Assembly: GCF_947172395.1 (NCBI RefSeq)
Contig: NC_069098.1
Coordinates: forward strand, 4,395,001-4,459,000
Reading direction: 5' to 3'
DNA: 64,000 nucleotides
Origin: Bicyclus anynana
Taxonomy: Eukaryota > Arthropoda > Insecta > Lepidoptera > Nymphalidae
The position numbers and the translations under genes are program-made. The notes under the pieces are model-generated. The model made no database searches. It was not told the DNA's origin and worked only from the letters and a program-made list of their open reading frames with translations. How positions within the stretch are numbered: position 1 is the stretch's first letter; each line of letters begins with the position of its first letter. This document shows, one piece after another, positions 1 to 10,543 of the stretch.

Positions 1-960
1 CAACAAACGAGGCAATTAGCCGCGGTAATAATGTGTCCGATTTTTTCACTGCGACTCAAAGTTCAAAACTCTTTACGGCACAAGCAAGCTGAAAACGCGA
101 CAGTAGTTTTCTTTTATAATATAGAGTTTCAATAAGAAAGGGTTTTTGAAAAACATGGGAAACGGTCTAAGAAAGATTTTAAAGATAGTAAGCACCAGGT
201 TTTCAATGCAGGCAAACCCTGGACGTTTGCTATTACATTAAAAATGTCAGTTAAAGAGACTGTCGATAGTAGTAAAAACTTAAAATTTTTAGTATTAAAA
301 TTTGAATTTTTATCAAATTTGATTTTTGGCTGTACGCATATAGGTGACGCGAACGCACGAGATTTCACCCATCCAAAAAGTGTCTAAGGCCCACAACACA
401 CTGTGCGGGTGACGACTCATAAGATTTTCCCCTATATGAAAGTGCCTAACAGGGCTAAAGAATTTTTCATTTAAAAATATTGTAGAAAATACTTTAAATT
501 TTCTGTAGTTTCTTTGTTAAACAATTTGGATTTGGCACCAACTTCCGTACTGCAGACAAGGTCGCATTTATTAGCCGCATTTAATTCAAATCGTTGCTTT
601 ACAAAAACTTGGCCACCAAGTTGGCAATTGGCTTAGATTGAGCCAAGTCGAGTCAAACCCCTGAATAAAGTATTGGGCGCCATTGAAAGAACCGTAATGG
701 CTCGTGACCCCATTCCGTTTGCCGAGGTGGCGGTAATTTGTTCGACTTTATTAAGTTAGTAGCTGCTTGGTACAAATGTATTGTCACGTTTTCATTACGA
801 GCTGGTACTTGTTATTGATTGGGTTCCTCAATAAATAATGAACTGAGGAATAACTTACCTTGCAGTTATATACATTTTATAGTAGGTAATGCTGGCTTGC
901 GCATATTTATTGCCAGCCTATTTTAACGATCTGTTTTAAGGTCAGGCCTTCTTTGTTTGT
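1..960. other. Unassigned non-coding stretch
   Basis: No gene or repeat family recognised. Part of it (about 530-850) has more balanced base composition than the AT-rich surroundings. Short ORFs here have no recognisable domain. Confidence 0.5.
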
Positions 961-964
961 ACTC

Positions 965-1250
965 TCATTCTGAGAAGAGACTCGAGCTCAGCGGTGAGAG
1001 GGTTAGGCCAATAGTCCACCACGCTGGCGCAATGCGGATTGGCAAACTTCACACAAGTAGAGAATTAGGAAAATTCTCTGGTATGCAGGTTTCCTCACGA
1101 TGTTTTTTCTTCACCGTATAAGACACGTGATATTTAATTTCTTAAAATGCACACAACTGAAAAGTTGGAGGTGCATACACTGGACCTGGATTCGAACCTA
1201 TACCCACCGCAATCGGAGGCAGAGGTGAAATCTACTGGGCTACTGGGTTT
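965..1250 (-). mobile_element. SINE-1 copy (tRNA-headed), near full length
   Basis: Reading the minus strand, a tRNA-like head with an A-box-like CCCAGTAG stretch and a B-box-like GGTTCGAATCC sequence is followed by the family body (AAATATCACGTG, then GAGGAAACCTGCATACC, then GGCCTAACCCTCT). The same body occurs in about 19 places on both strands. No coding capacity. The ATG-repeat tail is lost here. Confidence 0.8.
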
Positions 1251-1445
1251 CTTATAGCAAAGGGGATATGAAGTTTAGACCCACTTTAGTCATTAGAAAC
1301 TTGCGTCGGAAAGGATTTTCCTATTTTATGAAAATTGTGCATACCCTAGTTGAATATCTTGTCCACACCACTGGTAGTAGGTAGGTACCTATATGTATAG
1401 GTAATATTAGGTTCTTCGTTCGGTTGGAAATCTACAACATATATA

Positions 1446-1660
1446 TCTATACTAATATTGTATGTAAACTATAAATATTATAAAGCTGAAGACTTAATTT
1501 GTTTGTTTGTTTGAAAGCGCTAATCTCAGGAAATACTGGTCCGACTTGAAAAACTGTTTCAGTGTTATATAGCCCATTTATTGAGGAAGGCTATAGGCTA
1601 TATATTATCTCCGTATTCCTACGGGAACCACGCGGGTGAAACCGTTCGGCATCAGCTAGT
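1446..1660 (+). mobile_element. Helitron-like family A copy
   Basis: Starts TCTATACTAATATT and ends CAGCTAGT, the TC...CTAG layout of Helitrons. Internal landmarks shared with at least six other copies are CGCTAATCTCAGGAA, TAGCCCATTTAT and CTACGGGAACCACGCGGG. A GC-rich short stem sits before the 3' end. It carries about 20 extra bases near its 5' end compared with the other copies. No coding capacity. Confidence 0.75.
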
Positions 1661-1825
1661 AGCGCATAAATTCCAATAGAACCAGTCCCTTATTTGTTTA
1701 AAATATTCTAAGCATCCACTCGGCCTGTCACCCGGGAAGGTAAAGTTACTAACGAGCTATCCAGCCTAGCTCCTATCTTTACTTACATCTAGACTAGACC
1801 GTTCCCACGCATCGCACTACTCGGA
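1661..1825 (+). repeat. Duplicated segment R1, copy 1
   Basis: About 165 bp that recurs in the same orientation at 2458-2620. Shared landmarks are GCATAAATTCCAATAGAAC, CCTGTCACCCGGGAAGGTAA and GACCGTTCCCACGCATCGC. It abuts the 3' end of the Helitron-like copy exactly. Identity is roughly 80 percent by eye. Origin unknown. Confidence 0.75.
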
Positions 1826-1954
1826 ATTGGATTGACATAACCGATTGATAGGCTGATCAATTGATCATGTGACCTGTTGATAACGAATGTAATTCTCTTG
1901 CATTTTAAATTATTAGTCATCCTCAATGTCAATCCATTTTTGGCGCATTGTTTA

Positions 1955-2206
1955 GCACGAGTCTCTTCTTAGGGTTAGGCTTAATAGTCCACCACGCTAG
2001 CCCAGTTTATATTCATACACACATAGATAATTAAAAAAAATCTCAGGTATGGAGGTTTCCCCACAATGTTTTTCCTTGACCGTTTGAGACACGTGATATT
2101 TCATCATCATATCATAAAAATTAAATAACTGAATGAGTTGGAGGTGCTTGCTCCAGACTGATTCGAACTTACGCCCTCCAAATCCACAGGGCTATTATGG
2201 CTATAA
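1955..2206 (-). mobile_element. SINE-1 copy, diverged
   Basis: Minus-strand copy: the head with GAATCAGTCTGG is followed by the CACGTGTCTCAAACGGTCA body and the GTGGACTATTAAGCCTAACC 3' part. Body and tail carry small rearrangements; the run CATCATCATAT at 2101-2111 sits inside it. Pseudo-copy without coding capacity. Confidence 0.7.
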
Positions 2207-2457
2207 ATTACCATTATAATTAATAGTTAGCTTTAGAGGGAACATGGCAAGAGCTGTAGACACCTCCGATAAGAACATAATTTTGTCATATTATTATATC
2301 TTTTCACTCCATCACAACGTCAGAGCTACGAGTATATTTATACTATCTCCTACGATTCGATGGGATGAAAAAGAGAACATTATTAGACATAATCACGTTA
2401 ACCCTTTGCCCGTACTTCAGCCTTTCAGCTAAAGCTAGCATTATTCACGAATCTTCA

Positions 2458-2620
2458 AGTAACGCATAAATTCCAATAGAACAAGTCCAGTTTGTACAGA
2501 ATATTGTAAGCAGTCCACTAGCCTGTCACCCGGGAAGGTAAAGTCGCTAACGAGCCGTCCAGTCTCGCTCCTGTCTAAACTTAGACATCTAGACCAGACC
2601 GTTCCCACGCATCGCTGGCT
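2458..2620 (+). repeat. Duplicated segment R1, copy 2
   Basis: Second copy of the segment at 1661-1825, same strand, about 800 bp away. Unlike copy 1, it has no Helitron-like element at its left edge. Confidence 0.75.
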
Positions 2621-2775
2621 TTGGACAGGTACAAGTTAATCCGAGCTTTGGCTACGTTAACTGGACTGTATATACAACAAATCATGGAAAGTCAGCCTTC
2701 TATAAACCATTCGCATGTTTGAAGACTTCGAGTCAGGTTAAATAGCTTCATGAAACTTACATTATAAACAATAAA

Positions 2776-2975
2776 CCTACTAATATTATAAACGCGAAAG
2801 TTTGTGTGGATGTTTGTTACTTTTTAACGCCGCAACTACTGAGCCGATTTGGCTGGGAATGTAAATTAATTTTACTCTGGATTAACACATAGGCTACTTT
2901 TCATCCAGGAAAAATCTATGGTTCCCGAGGGATTTGTGAAAAACTAACGTGGACGAAGTTCGTGCGTCCGCTAGT
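2776..2975 (+). mobile_element. Helitron-like family C copy
   Basis: Begins CCTACTAATATTATAAACG, carries CGCGAAAGTTTGTGTGGATG, GAGCCGATTTGGCTG and GGATTAACACATAGGCTAC, and ends GTGCGTCCGCTAGT. The same order is seen inverted at 21638-21857. About 200 bp, non-autonomous. Confidence 0.7.
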
Positions 2976-3049
2976 TAAACATAAAATGTACTGTCTAAAC
3001 TAAATTACAAAAAATGACATCGTATTTCAAATGTAATCGGACCGCATTC

Positions 3050-3102
3050 AAAAATACCGAAACGAAGGCAGAGGTCGTCTCCACTGGGCTACCACGGCTC
3101 CT
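3050..3102 (-). mobile_element. SINE-1 head fragment
   Basis: Only the tRNA-like head remains: on the minus strand AGCCGTGGTAGCCCAGTGG followed by a purine-rich stretch and TGCCTTCG. No body follows. Confidence 0.55.
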
Positions 3103-3104
3103 GA

Positions 3105-4560
3105 AAGATATATTTTGCTTTATTTATTATTCTACAAAATACATATTGAAATTAAGCCTAGCCATAATGTAACACAAACCACACAAACAAAAAGAGCAAA
3201 AAAAAACAATCAGTAGCGGGTAGTAAAATAAACAGCATAATTATTGTGCGAGTTTACCGCTGCTACGACGCTACACAGGCAGTCCCAAAAAGTATTTGTT
3301 TAATTTCCGCCTATATATATAATCGAGGAAATCAGAAATGAATACAATGCAATTGAAACATTTTCCAATAAAAAACATTCATGTACCTATATTGATCAAA
3401 GCGTAGCTAATGAAGGGGTGTCGAAGCTCTTTTATATTTTTCCGCTCGCATGCGGGTAGTCTGAAAAGAGCAATGCTAATGGGTCGATGGGCGCCCAGTG
3501 GAGCATGATCTAATGTCGTAATCAAAGGTCGTGTGCGTTCACATGGCATTTCTTCACTATATGCAGATATATTATTCATCTCGTCCGTTAAGCGAGTTTA
3601 TAGAAAGATCCTTCTGATGTCTTGTTCTTTACATTTGAGGGTCGTTTCTTCTCTTTTCATTGACGGTAAGCTTATTGCAGTGAGTTCCTTCATTCTTTCG
3701 GATGGTTACTGCTTCGTGGGCGTTGGGTGGTCATGGTGTTGTTAGGTTATTTGCAACCCTCTAAGACACTTCATTGACTTTTTACGGCATGGTCCGGTCC
3801 TGCCTGACCAACCCACTTTCTTTACATTTGGGCAATGGCAGAGAATAGAAAGGTAAATGTTAAAGGGTTAAACCCAGTTATCCACTGTGTTACCATAATG
3901 TGACTAATGGTGACAATAGTTGACCATGTTTCAGTCTGATCACTCTTTGTACCATCCCATCTCAATATTACAGTTCGGGAATAGAAAATGCACAATTGGC
4001 TAATCTCAAGATGAACTTGTCCGTCGTGACCAACATTATAGAACCTTGAATTCTTTGAACTTCATCAAAGTATATTATACTTTTCCTTTTGCTTGACTAA
4101 CTAAAGGCATCAAACATCGATAGCTCATCGTAATTCATAGACATTCTAGGCCCATTCAGAGCCACTGACCGTGATGTCATTCACCGGGAACATTAGAGAG
4201 AAGCTATCAAAGGGACCTTCTCTGTATCTTGAATTGACGCCTATCGACGTACGAACAATATGAGTATGTGCGCATTTACTGGGGCCCTACAGTGTGTATT
4301 AAACCTTATGATGGACGCATAGAGTGGATTTTTGTATGGGGATCATCCATTAGGTTGTGTAGGCGTACATACTCGTTCATCATTGGCAGCGCTTTGTTCG
4401 ACATGTCAATACGAAATGAAGTTTCCATGTATGGGTGTATAAGACTAGGCTAAGATAGGCTTTGAGTGTGTTAACCAATAATGTTGAGTATTGGTTATTA
4501 TAATAATTTACACCGATATTCTTCAAGTTTTTGCTGAGTATAGAGCTTAATGTTTATCTT
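3105..4560. other. Unassigned stretch, no gene recognised
   Basis: Contains several ORFs of 60-70 codons on both strands with no recognisable motif and no long open frame. Base composition around 3400-4450 is less AT-rich than average, so an unrecognised transposon or conserved non-coding DNA is possible. Confidence 0.45.
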
Positions 4561-4561
4561 C

Positions 4562-4690
4562 AATACTAATGTTATTACGCTGAATTTGTTTGTTTGTTTG
4601 CTTGAACGCGCTAATCTCAGAAACTACTGATTCGATTTGAAAAATTCGTGCGGTGTTAGATTAGCCCATTTATTGAGCAAGGCTATATGT
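4562..4690 (+). mobile_element. Helitron-like family A fragment
   Basis: Retains AATACTAATGTTATTACGCTG, GAACGCGCTAATCTCAG and TAGCCCATTTATTGAG, then loses similarity before the CTAG end. A diverged 5' portion. Confidence 0.6.
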
Positions 4691-4807
4691 ATATTATCAT
4701 GCTAAGACCAATAGGACTGAATGAAGAATGTTTCAAAATCGGGGGTTATTTCATATTGAGAGTGCGCGCTGCGTAAACGGTTAAAGTTTCGTCCATCGGC
4801 TTAAATT

Positions 4808-4854
<47 letters not shown>
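4808..4854 (+). repeat. (ATG)n microsatellite
   Basis: About 15 uninterrupted trinucleotide units. Similar short runs terminate SINE-1 and RTE copies elsewhere in the window, so this may be a retroelement tail whose body has decayed. Confidence 0.9.
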
Positions 4855-5301
4855 ACTAAATAGAAAGTTAATGTCATCAGACACGGTAAAACACATACTA
4901 AAAAAAAAAATTATATTCGTCAGATCAAAATACATGGTCAAACAAAGTAGTACCTAAGTAAATCTTATGGAAATATCAAATATAAGCCCTTCAAACATGC
5001 AGATATGACTACCGTGTATTGTTAACATCTCGCAAGTATCCTGCAATAAAGTTTTACGAGTTTCTTTGAGTATGTCACAGTAAGCTGCAGCATTATGCAC
5101 GCTGTGAACAAAGGATATACCTAGGAGATGACATGTTTACATGTCACACAAGGCACTTACGCTGCAACAAACTTATGAGAATCTTGTAAAGAAAGCGGAC
5201 GATCACAAAGAAGCTAAACTGGCTAAGTCACAAGTGCTTACATTACAGTACCTACGTATAACATTTTCCTACTTAGAAAACGTCATAGAGCTTTGAGAAA
5301 C

Positions 5302-5632
5302 TAATATAAAAGAAAATAAACACATGCGAAAGTTTGTATGTATGTTTGGATATTTGTTACTATTTTAACGTTGCCACTGAACCGATTTGGCTGAAATTTG
5401 AAATGAAGATAGATAATACTCTGGACTAACATATAGGCTACTCTTTGTCCTAAATAAATTCATGGTTTTCCATGGTAATTATGGTATGAATGTGTGTGAG
5501 ACCATTGAACCGAATTAGCTGAAATTTGGAATGAAGATAGATTATAACCTGGATTAACACATAGTCTACTATTTATCCCGGAAAAATTTAATTACGTACA
5601 TAAGTACTAATTTTCCGCGGAGCGCAGTTATA
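5302..5632 (+). mobile_element. Helitron-like family C, two partial copies in tandem
   Basis: The landmarks GAACCGA(T/A)TTGGCTGAAAT, AATGAAGATAGATAATA, and AACACATAGTCTAC occur twice about 135 bp apart, so one internal segment is repeated. The 3' end near 5632 is degraded. Non-coding. Confidence 0.6.
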
Positions 5633-5636
5633 GTTT

Positions 5637-5894
5637 ATTTTTAACCGACTTCCAAAAAGGAGGAGGTTCTACGTTCGGCTGTATGTATGTTTTTTTTTTT
5701 TTTTTTTTTTATGTATGTCCAGCGATAATTCCGTCAATTATTAACCGATTTTGAAAATTCTTCATGTCAGGATCTGATGATGGCATCCTGGAGAAATTGA
5801 GGAGAACTTTCGAAAGTTGTAGAGACGACTAGTGCGTTTGTTAGTGTTTCCATAAGGTATTTTAAACCACTACAACTTTAAGAAGGTTTGGAGT
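5637..5894 (+). mobile_element. TIR element family M1, left part
   Basis: Starts TTTTTAACCGACTTCCAAAA then GGAGGAGGTTCT, the same end as the copy at 52365 and the inverse of the end at 43195-43257. After a T-run of about 20 it has CCAGCGATAATTCC, CATGTCAGGATCTGATGATG and CATCCTGGAGAAATTGAGG. The matching right end is not intact. Superfamily unassigned. Confidence 0.65.
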
Positions 5895-6431
5895 TGGTCT
5901 GATGATGGAGCCGAAACAAAGACGATGGAACTCGTCAATGATTTACAGCAGTCACCTTTTGTTTGGGCTTGATTAATTGATGATTGATGAGTACTTTCCA
6001 CCTATATGGGTTGTGACTGTATTAAGGGTCTGGTGATGAAGACGAGGGACAGTGAAGAGAACTCCTCGACGGTTCACAGTAGCTACCTCGTGTTTGGACT
6101 TGATCAATTTGTATTGATGAGAACTTTCCACCTAGATGGACTGTGACTGTATTAAGGGTTTGGTGATGAAGACGAGGGACAGTGAAGAGAACTCCTCGAC
6201 GGTTCACAGTAGCTACCTTGTGTTTGGACTTGATAAATTTGTGTTGATGAGAACTTTCCACCTAGATGGATTGTGACTGTATTAAGGGTCTGATGATGAA
6301 GACGAGGGACAATGATGAGAACTCCTCGACGGTTCACAGTAGCTACCTTGTGTTTGGACTTGACAAAATTTGTGTTGATGAGAACTTTCCACCTACATGG
6401 ATTGTGACTGTATTAAGGGTCTGATGATGAA
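5895..6431 (+). repeat. 130 bp tandem array (about four units), first block
   Basis: Units start at about 5895 (diverged), 6028, 6158, 6288 and 6419 (cut short). Each contains GTCTGATGATGAAGACGAGG, CTCCTCGACGG and ACTTTCCACCTAGATGG. The two overlapping minus-strand ORFs (6022-6261, 6152-6337) only reflect the repeat and encode nothing recognisable. The array sits inside M1 sequence and resumes at 7121 after an insertion. Confidence 0.9.
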
Positions 6432-7120
6432 GAAAGAAAAGAAAGAAAGAAAGAAAAGATCTTTATTTTTAAGTAATGCCACATATCACATAAAAACTAA
6501 ATTATAACATATTATGGCTTAACTGTCCACTCAAACAGTGGAGCACTAAAGAATGCCCTGTAATATGTGGCACAACCTAGAAAAAGGCCCCAACTCAGCA
6601 TTTTGCCGCATACTTTCAATAAAAAAAAGTATGCAGCACTGATTTTCAGTTAGGACCCAGTTCAGGTGCCGCCACGCACACAGTTCAACACTTAACGTAA
6701 ACTATTAAATACAATTATTAAGAACTAATTAAAACTAACTAGGTAGACACATTGATTTAGAAAAAAAAAAAAACAGAAAACTTAAACATAACGATGAAAA
6801 ACAAAATTAATGATACAAATAAAAATTACCTGCAATATAATTATGTATACTTTTTTTTTTTGTTAAGAACTCTTTTTACTAATTTATAGATAACTAAATA
6901 CTTGTTATTAAATATATAAGATAACAACATATTAAACATATAAATTCGTAATTAATTGAAAATTAAATATATAACAAAAATAATACATAAACTATTTAAT
7001 CATACCTATATTATATAAATATATGTATATAAGTTATTAAAATGGTAGGTATCATAAACCACTCAAGCTGCGCCGTCCTACATATTATATTATATAAAAA
7101 AATAAATTAGAATTACAAAA
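6432..7120 (-). mobile_element. Non-LTR element 3' end inserted in the tandem array
   Basis: Interrupts a 130 bp unit. On the minus strand it ends AATAAAGATCTTTTC followed by a CTTT-repeat tail, typical of a non-LTR retroelement 3' terminus. The rest is about 650 bp of AT-rich sequence without an ORF. A clean target-site duplication is not visible. Family unassigned. Confidence 0.55.
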
Positions 7121-7235
7121 ATGAGGGACAGTGAAGAGAACTCCTCGACGGCTCCCAGTAGCTACCTTGTGTTTGGACTTGATAATTTTGTATTGATAAG
7201 AACTTTCCACTTAGATAGGTTGTGACTGTATACAC
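7121..7235 (+). repeat. 130 bp tandem array, last unit after the insertion
   Basis: Resumes with GAGGGACAGTGAAGAGAAC and runs to GGTTGTGACTGTATA, matching the units at 6028-6418. It shows the array was continuous before the 6432-7120 insertion. Confidence 0.85.
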
Positions 7236-7266
7236 GCAGTAGGTATGCTAACACTAAAAATAAAAA

Positions 7267-7597
7267 AATAAAAATTTTAATAAAAAAAATTCAACCGACT
7301 TCCAAGTCAAAAAATAACTTTAACTAAAAAGCAAAAAATAACATCCAACCTATGTGCTACCTTCTGATCAGTTTGAAGGCGGTGCCAAGCCAGTGTCGTG
7401 TTTTAATTAAAGCTGTTTCTGAAAGAACCACAGAATTTTTGTAGTTAAAACGTGTTTAATTAAAACATCACTGGCTTGGCACCGCCTTCAAACTGATCAG
7501 AAGGTAGCACATAGGTTGGATGTTATTTTTTGCTTTTTAGTTAAAGTTATTTTTTGACTTGGAAGTCGGTTGAATTTTTTTTATTAAAATTTTTATT
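7267..7597. repeat. Long perfect inverted repeat (foldback), 129 bp arms
   Basis: Arms 7267-7395 and 7469-7597 are perfect reverse complements by base-by-base check; weaker pairing continues toward a loop of roughly 40-70 bases. Landmarks are CAACCGACTTCCAAGTC near the outer ends and GGCGGTGCCAAGCCAGTG next to the loop. It would form a very stable hairpin as DNA or RNA. The outer motif resembles M1 ends. No ORF. Confidence 0.9.
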
Positions 7598-7599
7598 AA

Positions 7600-8420
7600 A
7601 ATTGTGTTACACACAATAACACAATAAAAAATCCGTTTTTTATTTCAAGTATGCTTAGTTTATATGTATGTACATGTGAAACATCAAGTTTGACTATTTG
7701 TTAAGACTAGGTACCTACAACCGATTCGGAAGGCAGGTTCTGCTGAGAAAGAACCTGCAATAAACTCAGCTGTTGCTCCTTTAACAATGTTTACATTAAA
7801 ATGATAATAAACATTGTTAAACCATATTTTTAACAATGTTTATTATCATTACATAATCATATCATAATGCCTTACTGTTGTATTGATTGTCTGAGTATTT
7901 AATATGAATTTAAGCTTGATACCTCCACGCGTTCCTAAGAAAAAACAGACAGACAAACAGGATAACAAAGTGAACTTAAAAGGGTTCCGTTTTTTCCTTT
8001 TACGGTATGGTAACTAAAAATACTTACGTTAGATTTTTTTAGGTTTGTCTGTGCAATGTGTACCTACCTATGCATAAAAGATTAAAAACATGGATACAAG
8101 ATGAAAAAACAAGGACTTATGAAATAAATGAATATTATTAACATAAACTGACAAGAAACTTGAGATCTTTGTAAGATTGTACGTGCAGATCAAAAGGGAC
8201 GCTGAAAAAGTGCGTAAATGTCTCTGACCTCTCGAAACTTACCCTGATGTTACTTTATAAGGGAAAAATTCGGCGGAGCAAACAGCTTATGAGTTTTATG
8301 AGTATAGTATAAAAGTTGTAATTTTTGGGCTTTCCTTTATTATGATTTTACTGAAATATTAGTTAAGTTTGATTTTTAAATACTTTATAGCTTTCCGGAA
8401 TTTGAAGACATTATTTGCAT
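7600..8420. other. AT-rich stretch without recognised features
   Basis: Contains two near-copies of an AACAATGTTTA-type motif (7790-7850) in opposite orientation, suggesting a small foldback, and otherwise nothing assignable. Confidence 0.4.
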
Positions 8421-8423
8421 TAG

Positions 8424-8612
8424 TCTATAATAATATTACAAATAGGAAAGATTCGATTGTTTGCTTTTTTTAAATTGAATAGTTCTTTAAATTACTGGAT
8501 CGATTAGAAAAATTCTTTCAGTGTTAAATAGCCCATTTATCGAGGAAGCCTATACATTATCCCCGTATTCCTATGGGAACAGGAACCACGCGGGTGAAAC
8601 CACACAGCTAGT
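8424..8612 (+). mobile_element. Helitron-like family A copy
   Basis: Starts TCTATAATAATATT and ends ACACAGCTAGT. It keeps TTCTTTCAGTGTTAAATAG, CCCATTTATCGAGGAAG and CCACGCGGGTGAAACC. The 5' half is diverged and the GC stem before the end is damaged. Confidence 0.75.
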
Positions 8613-8916
8613 ATTTCTATAAAATGTCCGTGTTAAATGAAAAAAATATTCTTAATTAATCAATAGCTTAAGGATGCCTGGAAGATATCGCTATGAAGCG
8701 ATAAGGCTGCCTTTTTCAGTAGTTCCTGAGATAACAGGTTCAAACAAACTAACTGTTCAGATTTATAATATTAAGTATATATATAACGTACTTACTAAAT
8801 CACCGCAAAAAGTGCACAATTTTGTGATTACATTATATTATGTATATTTATGTATATAATATAGTATTTACTTCCTGATAACTTTCATTGTTTACTATGC
8901 GACTAAATAAAATTAA

Positions 8917-9030
8917 GACAATTAGCCACCCTCGTTCGCCTCAGTTTCGACGAGCTAGTGTCATATCTAATAATTAATAGTACAAAATCATACGTTTCGT
9001 GTAACTCTCTGTTCAAAATTAGCCGTATCA
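8917..9030 (+). repeat. Dispersed repeat H1, uninterrupted copy
   Basis: Shares AAGACAATTAGCC, CCTCAG, CTAGTGTCATATCTAATA and CTCTGTTCA with 58677-59000, where the same sequence is split by a 212 bp element. It therefore serves as the unoccupied version. Family unassigned. Confidence 0.65.
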
Positions 9031-9477
9031 TTAAGGCTATGTTTCATAAGACTTTTCCGCGATGTAGGTCGAGCTAATTGGTTACCCACTTACTTGCTAT
9101 TTTGGAGCTTATCTGCTCACGCGAGCATGTTTCGCTTTCTCGGAAAATCATTTTCAATTACATTTCACTTGATAAACTAAATTGTTCTTGGAATAATTAA
9201 GGCATTTGTTGAGCGAACACAGCGTAATATTTATAACAAAATCTCGGCTAAAATTAATTTTAATTTTTTCACAGAAATATTTTTTATATCTGGGTTAAAA
9301 TTAATTTTTATATCACTTATTTTGAAAAGTGATCATCTATTTATTTCTATGAAAACGAGTTGGTAAGCTGGTATAACTTGTTGGTGATTATTTTTAGATA
9401 GGATGTGTTGGTTTGATGATTGCATGGATTATGTCATGAATACTTCGGACGGTAAAATCAATTAAAAACCTAGGTGA
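9031..9477. other. Unassigned AT-rich stretch
   Basis: Contains a near-direct repeat of AAATTAATTTTTATATC-like sequence around 9250-9320. No ORF or repeat family recognised. Confidence 0.4.
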
Positions 9478-9805
9478 CGGCCTCCGTGGCGCAGTGGTAT
9501 GCGCGGTGGTATTACAAGACGGAGGTCCTGGATTCGATCTCTGGCTGGGCCGATTGAGATTCTTAATTAGTCCGGGTCTGGCTGGTGGGAGGATTCGGCC
9601 GTGAATAGTTACCACCTACCGACAAAGACGTACCGCCAAGCGATTTAGCATTTTAAGGTACAATGTCGTGTAGAAACCGAAAGGGATGTGGATTTCATCC
9701 TATCCATAAGAAGTTAGCCTGGTTCCATCTTAGATTGCACCATCACTTATCAGGTGAGATTGTAGCAAGGGTTAAGTGGTAGAGAATTAAAAAAAATGTA
9801 GCGTA
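9478..9805 (+). mobile_element. SINE-2 copy, near full length
   Basis: The tRNA-like head GGCCTCCGTGGCGCAGTGG (A box) and GGATTCGATCTCTGG (B-box region) leads into the family body: GGTCTGGCTGGTGGGAG, ACAAAGACGTACCGCCAAGC, GTAGAAACCGAAAGGGATG and CATCAGGTGAGATTGT-like 3' sequence, ending in an A-run. Best-preserved SINE-2 of the window. The head would supply an internal pol III promoter; retroposition would need a LINE partner. Confidence 0.85.
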
Positions 9806-9809
9806 TTCT

Positions 9810-10540
9810 CAATGAAACGTACCTGAATTGCCTTTAATTTGTATAGTAGGATATAGTAAACAGAAAAAACATATTATGTTCACCTAAAGTCTGGTGTTAT
9901 CCGGAAAATCATTGCCTATGACACGAATAAAGTTATATAGAAGCTCATGCTACATTTCGTTGCTATGTGCCCGTCCAATGTTCGCCATTTGTCTGTAATT
10001 TTACCGGTAACCGTACTCTTAACACCGAAACAGAGCAATGGTTTGTAGAATCAAGAACGAGGCAGATGTTTATAAATCCCCGACGAGCTCTGTGTATACC
10101 ATGCCAAGGGTAATTTCCCAAACAGTATTGTTACAAAGGGCTTCTACTACTAGGTAATAAATACCATAAACAATATAATCCATAGACAAGCAATGCTTAT
10201 CCCACAGAGTCATGAAACAAACATAAGGTATCGTAATGGATTGCAATGGTAGCTCTTACGCTAATGGAGAGCCATAGCTCCGGGAAGGGGGAAAGAAGGC
10301 TAATGTGGGTAATATGCCCTACTTTTGCCTTTGCTGCGGTTTTCGATACTAACTATATTTACGCCAGCTCTATTACTTATTTTTCCATCACTCTGTGGCA
10401 GTTGTATATTATGCGTTGCATCATTTATTAGCTTTAGAAATTCCTCTTCCAAATACAAATAAATAAAAAACGTTTGAAATATACTAACAAATTAGACTTT
10501 CAAAGTAAGTGCCCGTATTTATCCTTAGTATTACTACAAA
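9810..10540. other. Unassigned, partly unique-looking sequence
   Basis: The 61-codon plus ORF at 10246 has no recognisable motif. 9900-10300 is less AT-rich and matches no family seen elsewhere in the window. Could be unique intronic or intergenic DNA. Confidence 0.4.
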
Positions 10541-10543
10541 AAT

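Noticed and set aside
856..866. Minus-strand AAG-GTAAGT recursive splice site
   Set aside because: Acceptor half lacks a pyrimidine tract and ends AAG, not YAG.
6022..6337. Two overlapping minus ORFs in the 130 bp array
   Set aside because: The frames follow the DNA repeat and differ between units in a way not suggesting coding selection.
5895..6431. CRISPR-like array
   Set aside because: Contiguous tandem units without unique spacers; eukaryotic context.
9478..9550. tRNA gene
   Set aside because: A and B boxes are good but the sequence continues into the SINE-2 body found at other sites; no acceptor stem closes.
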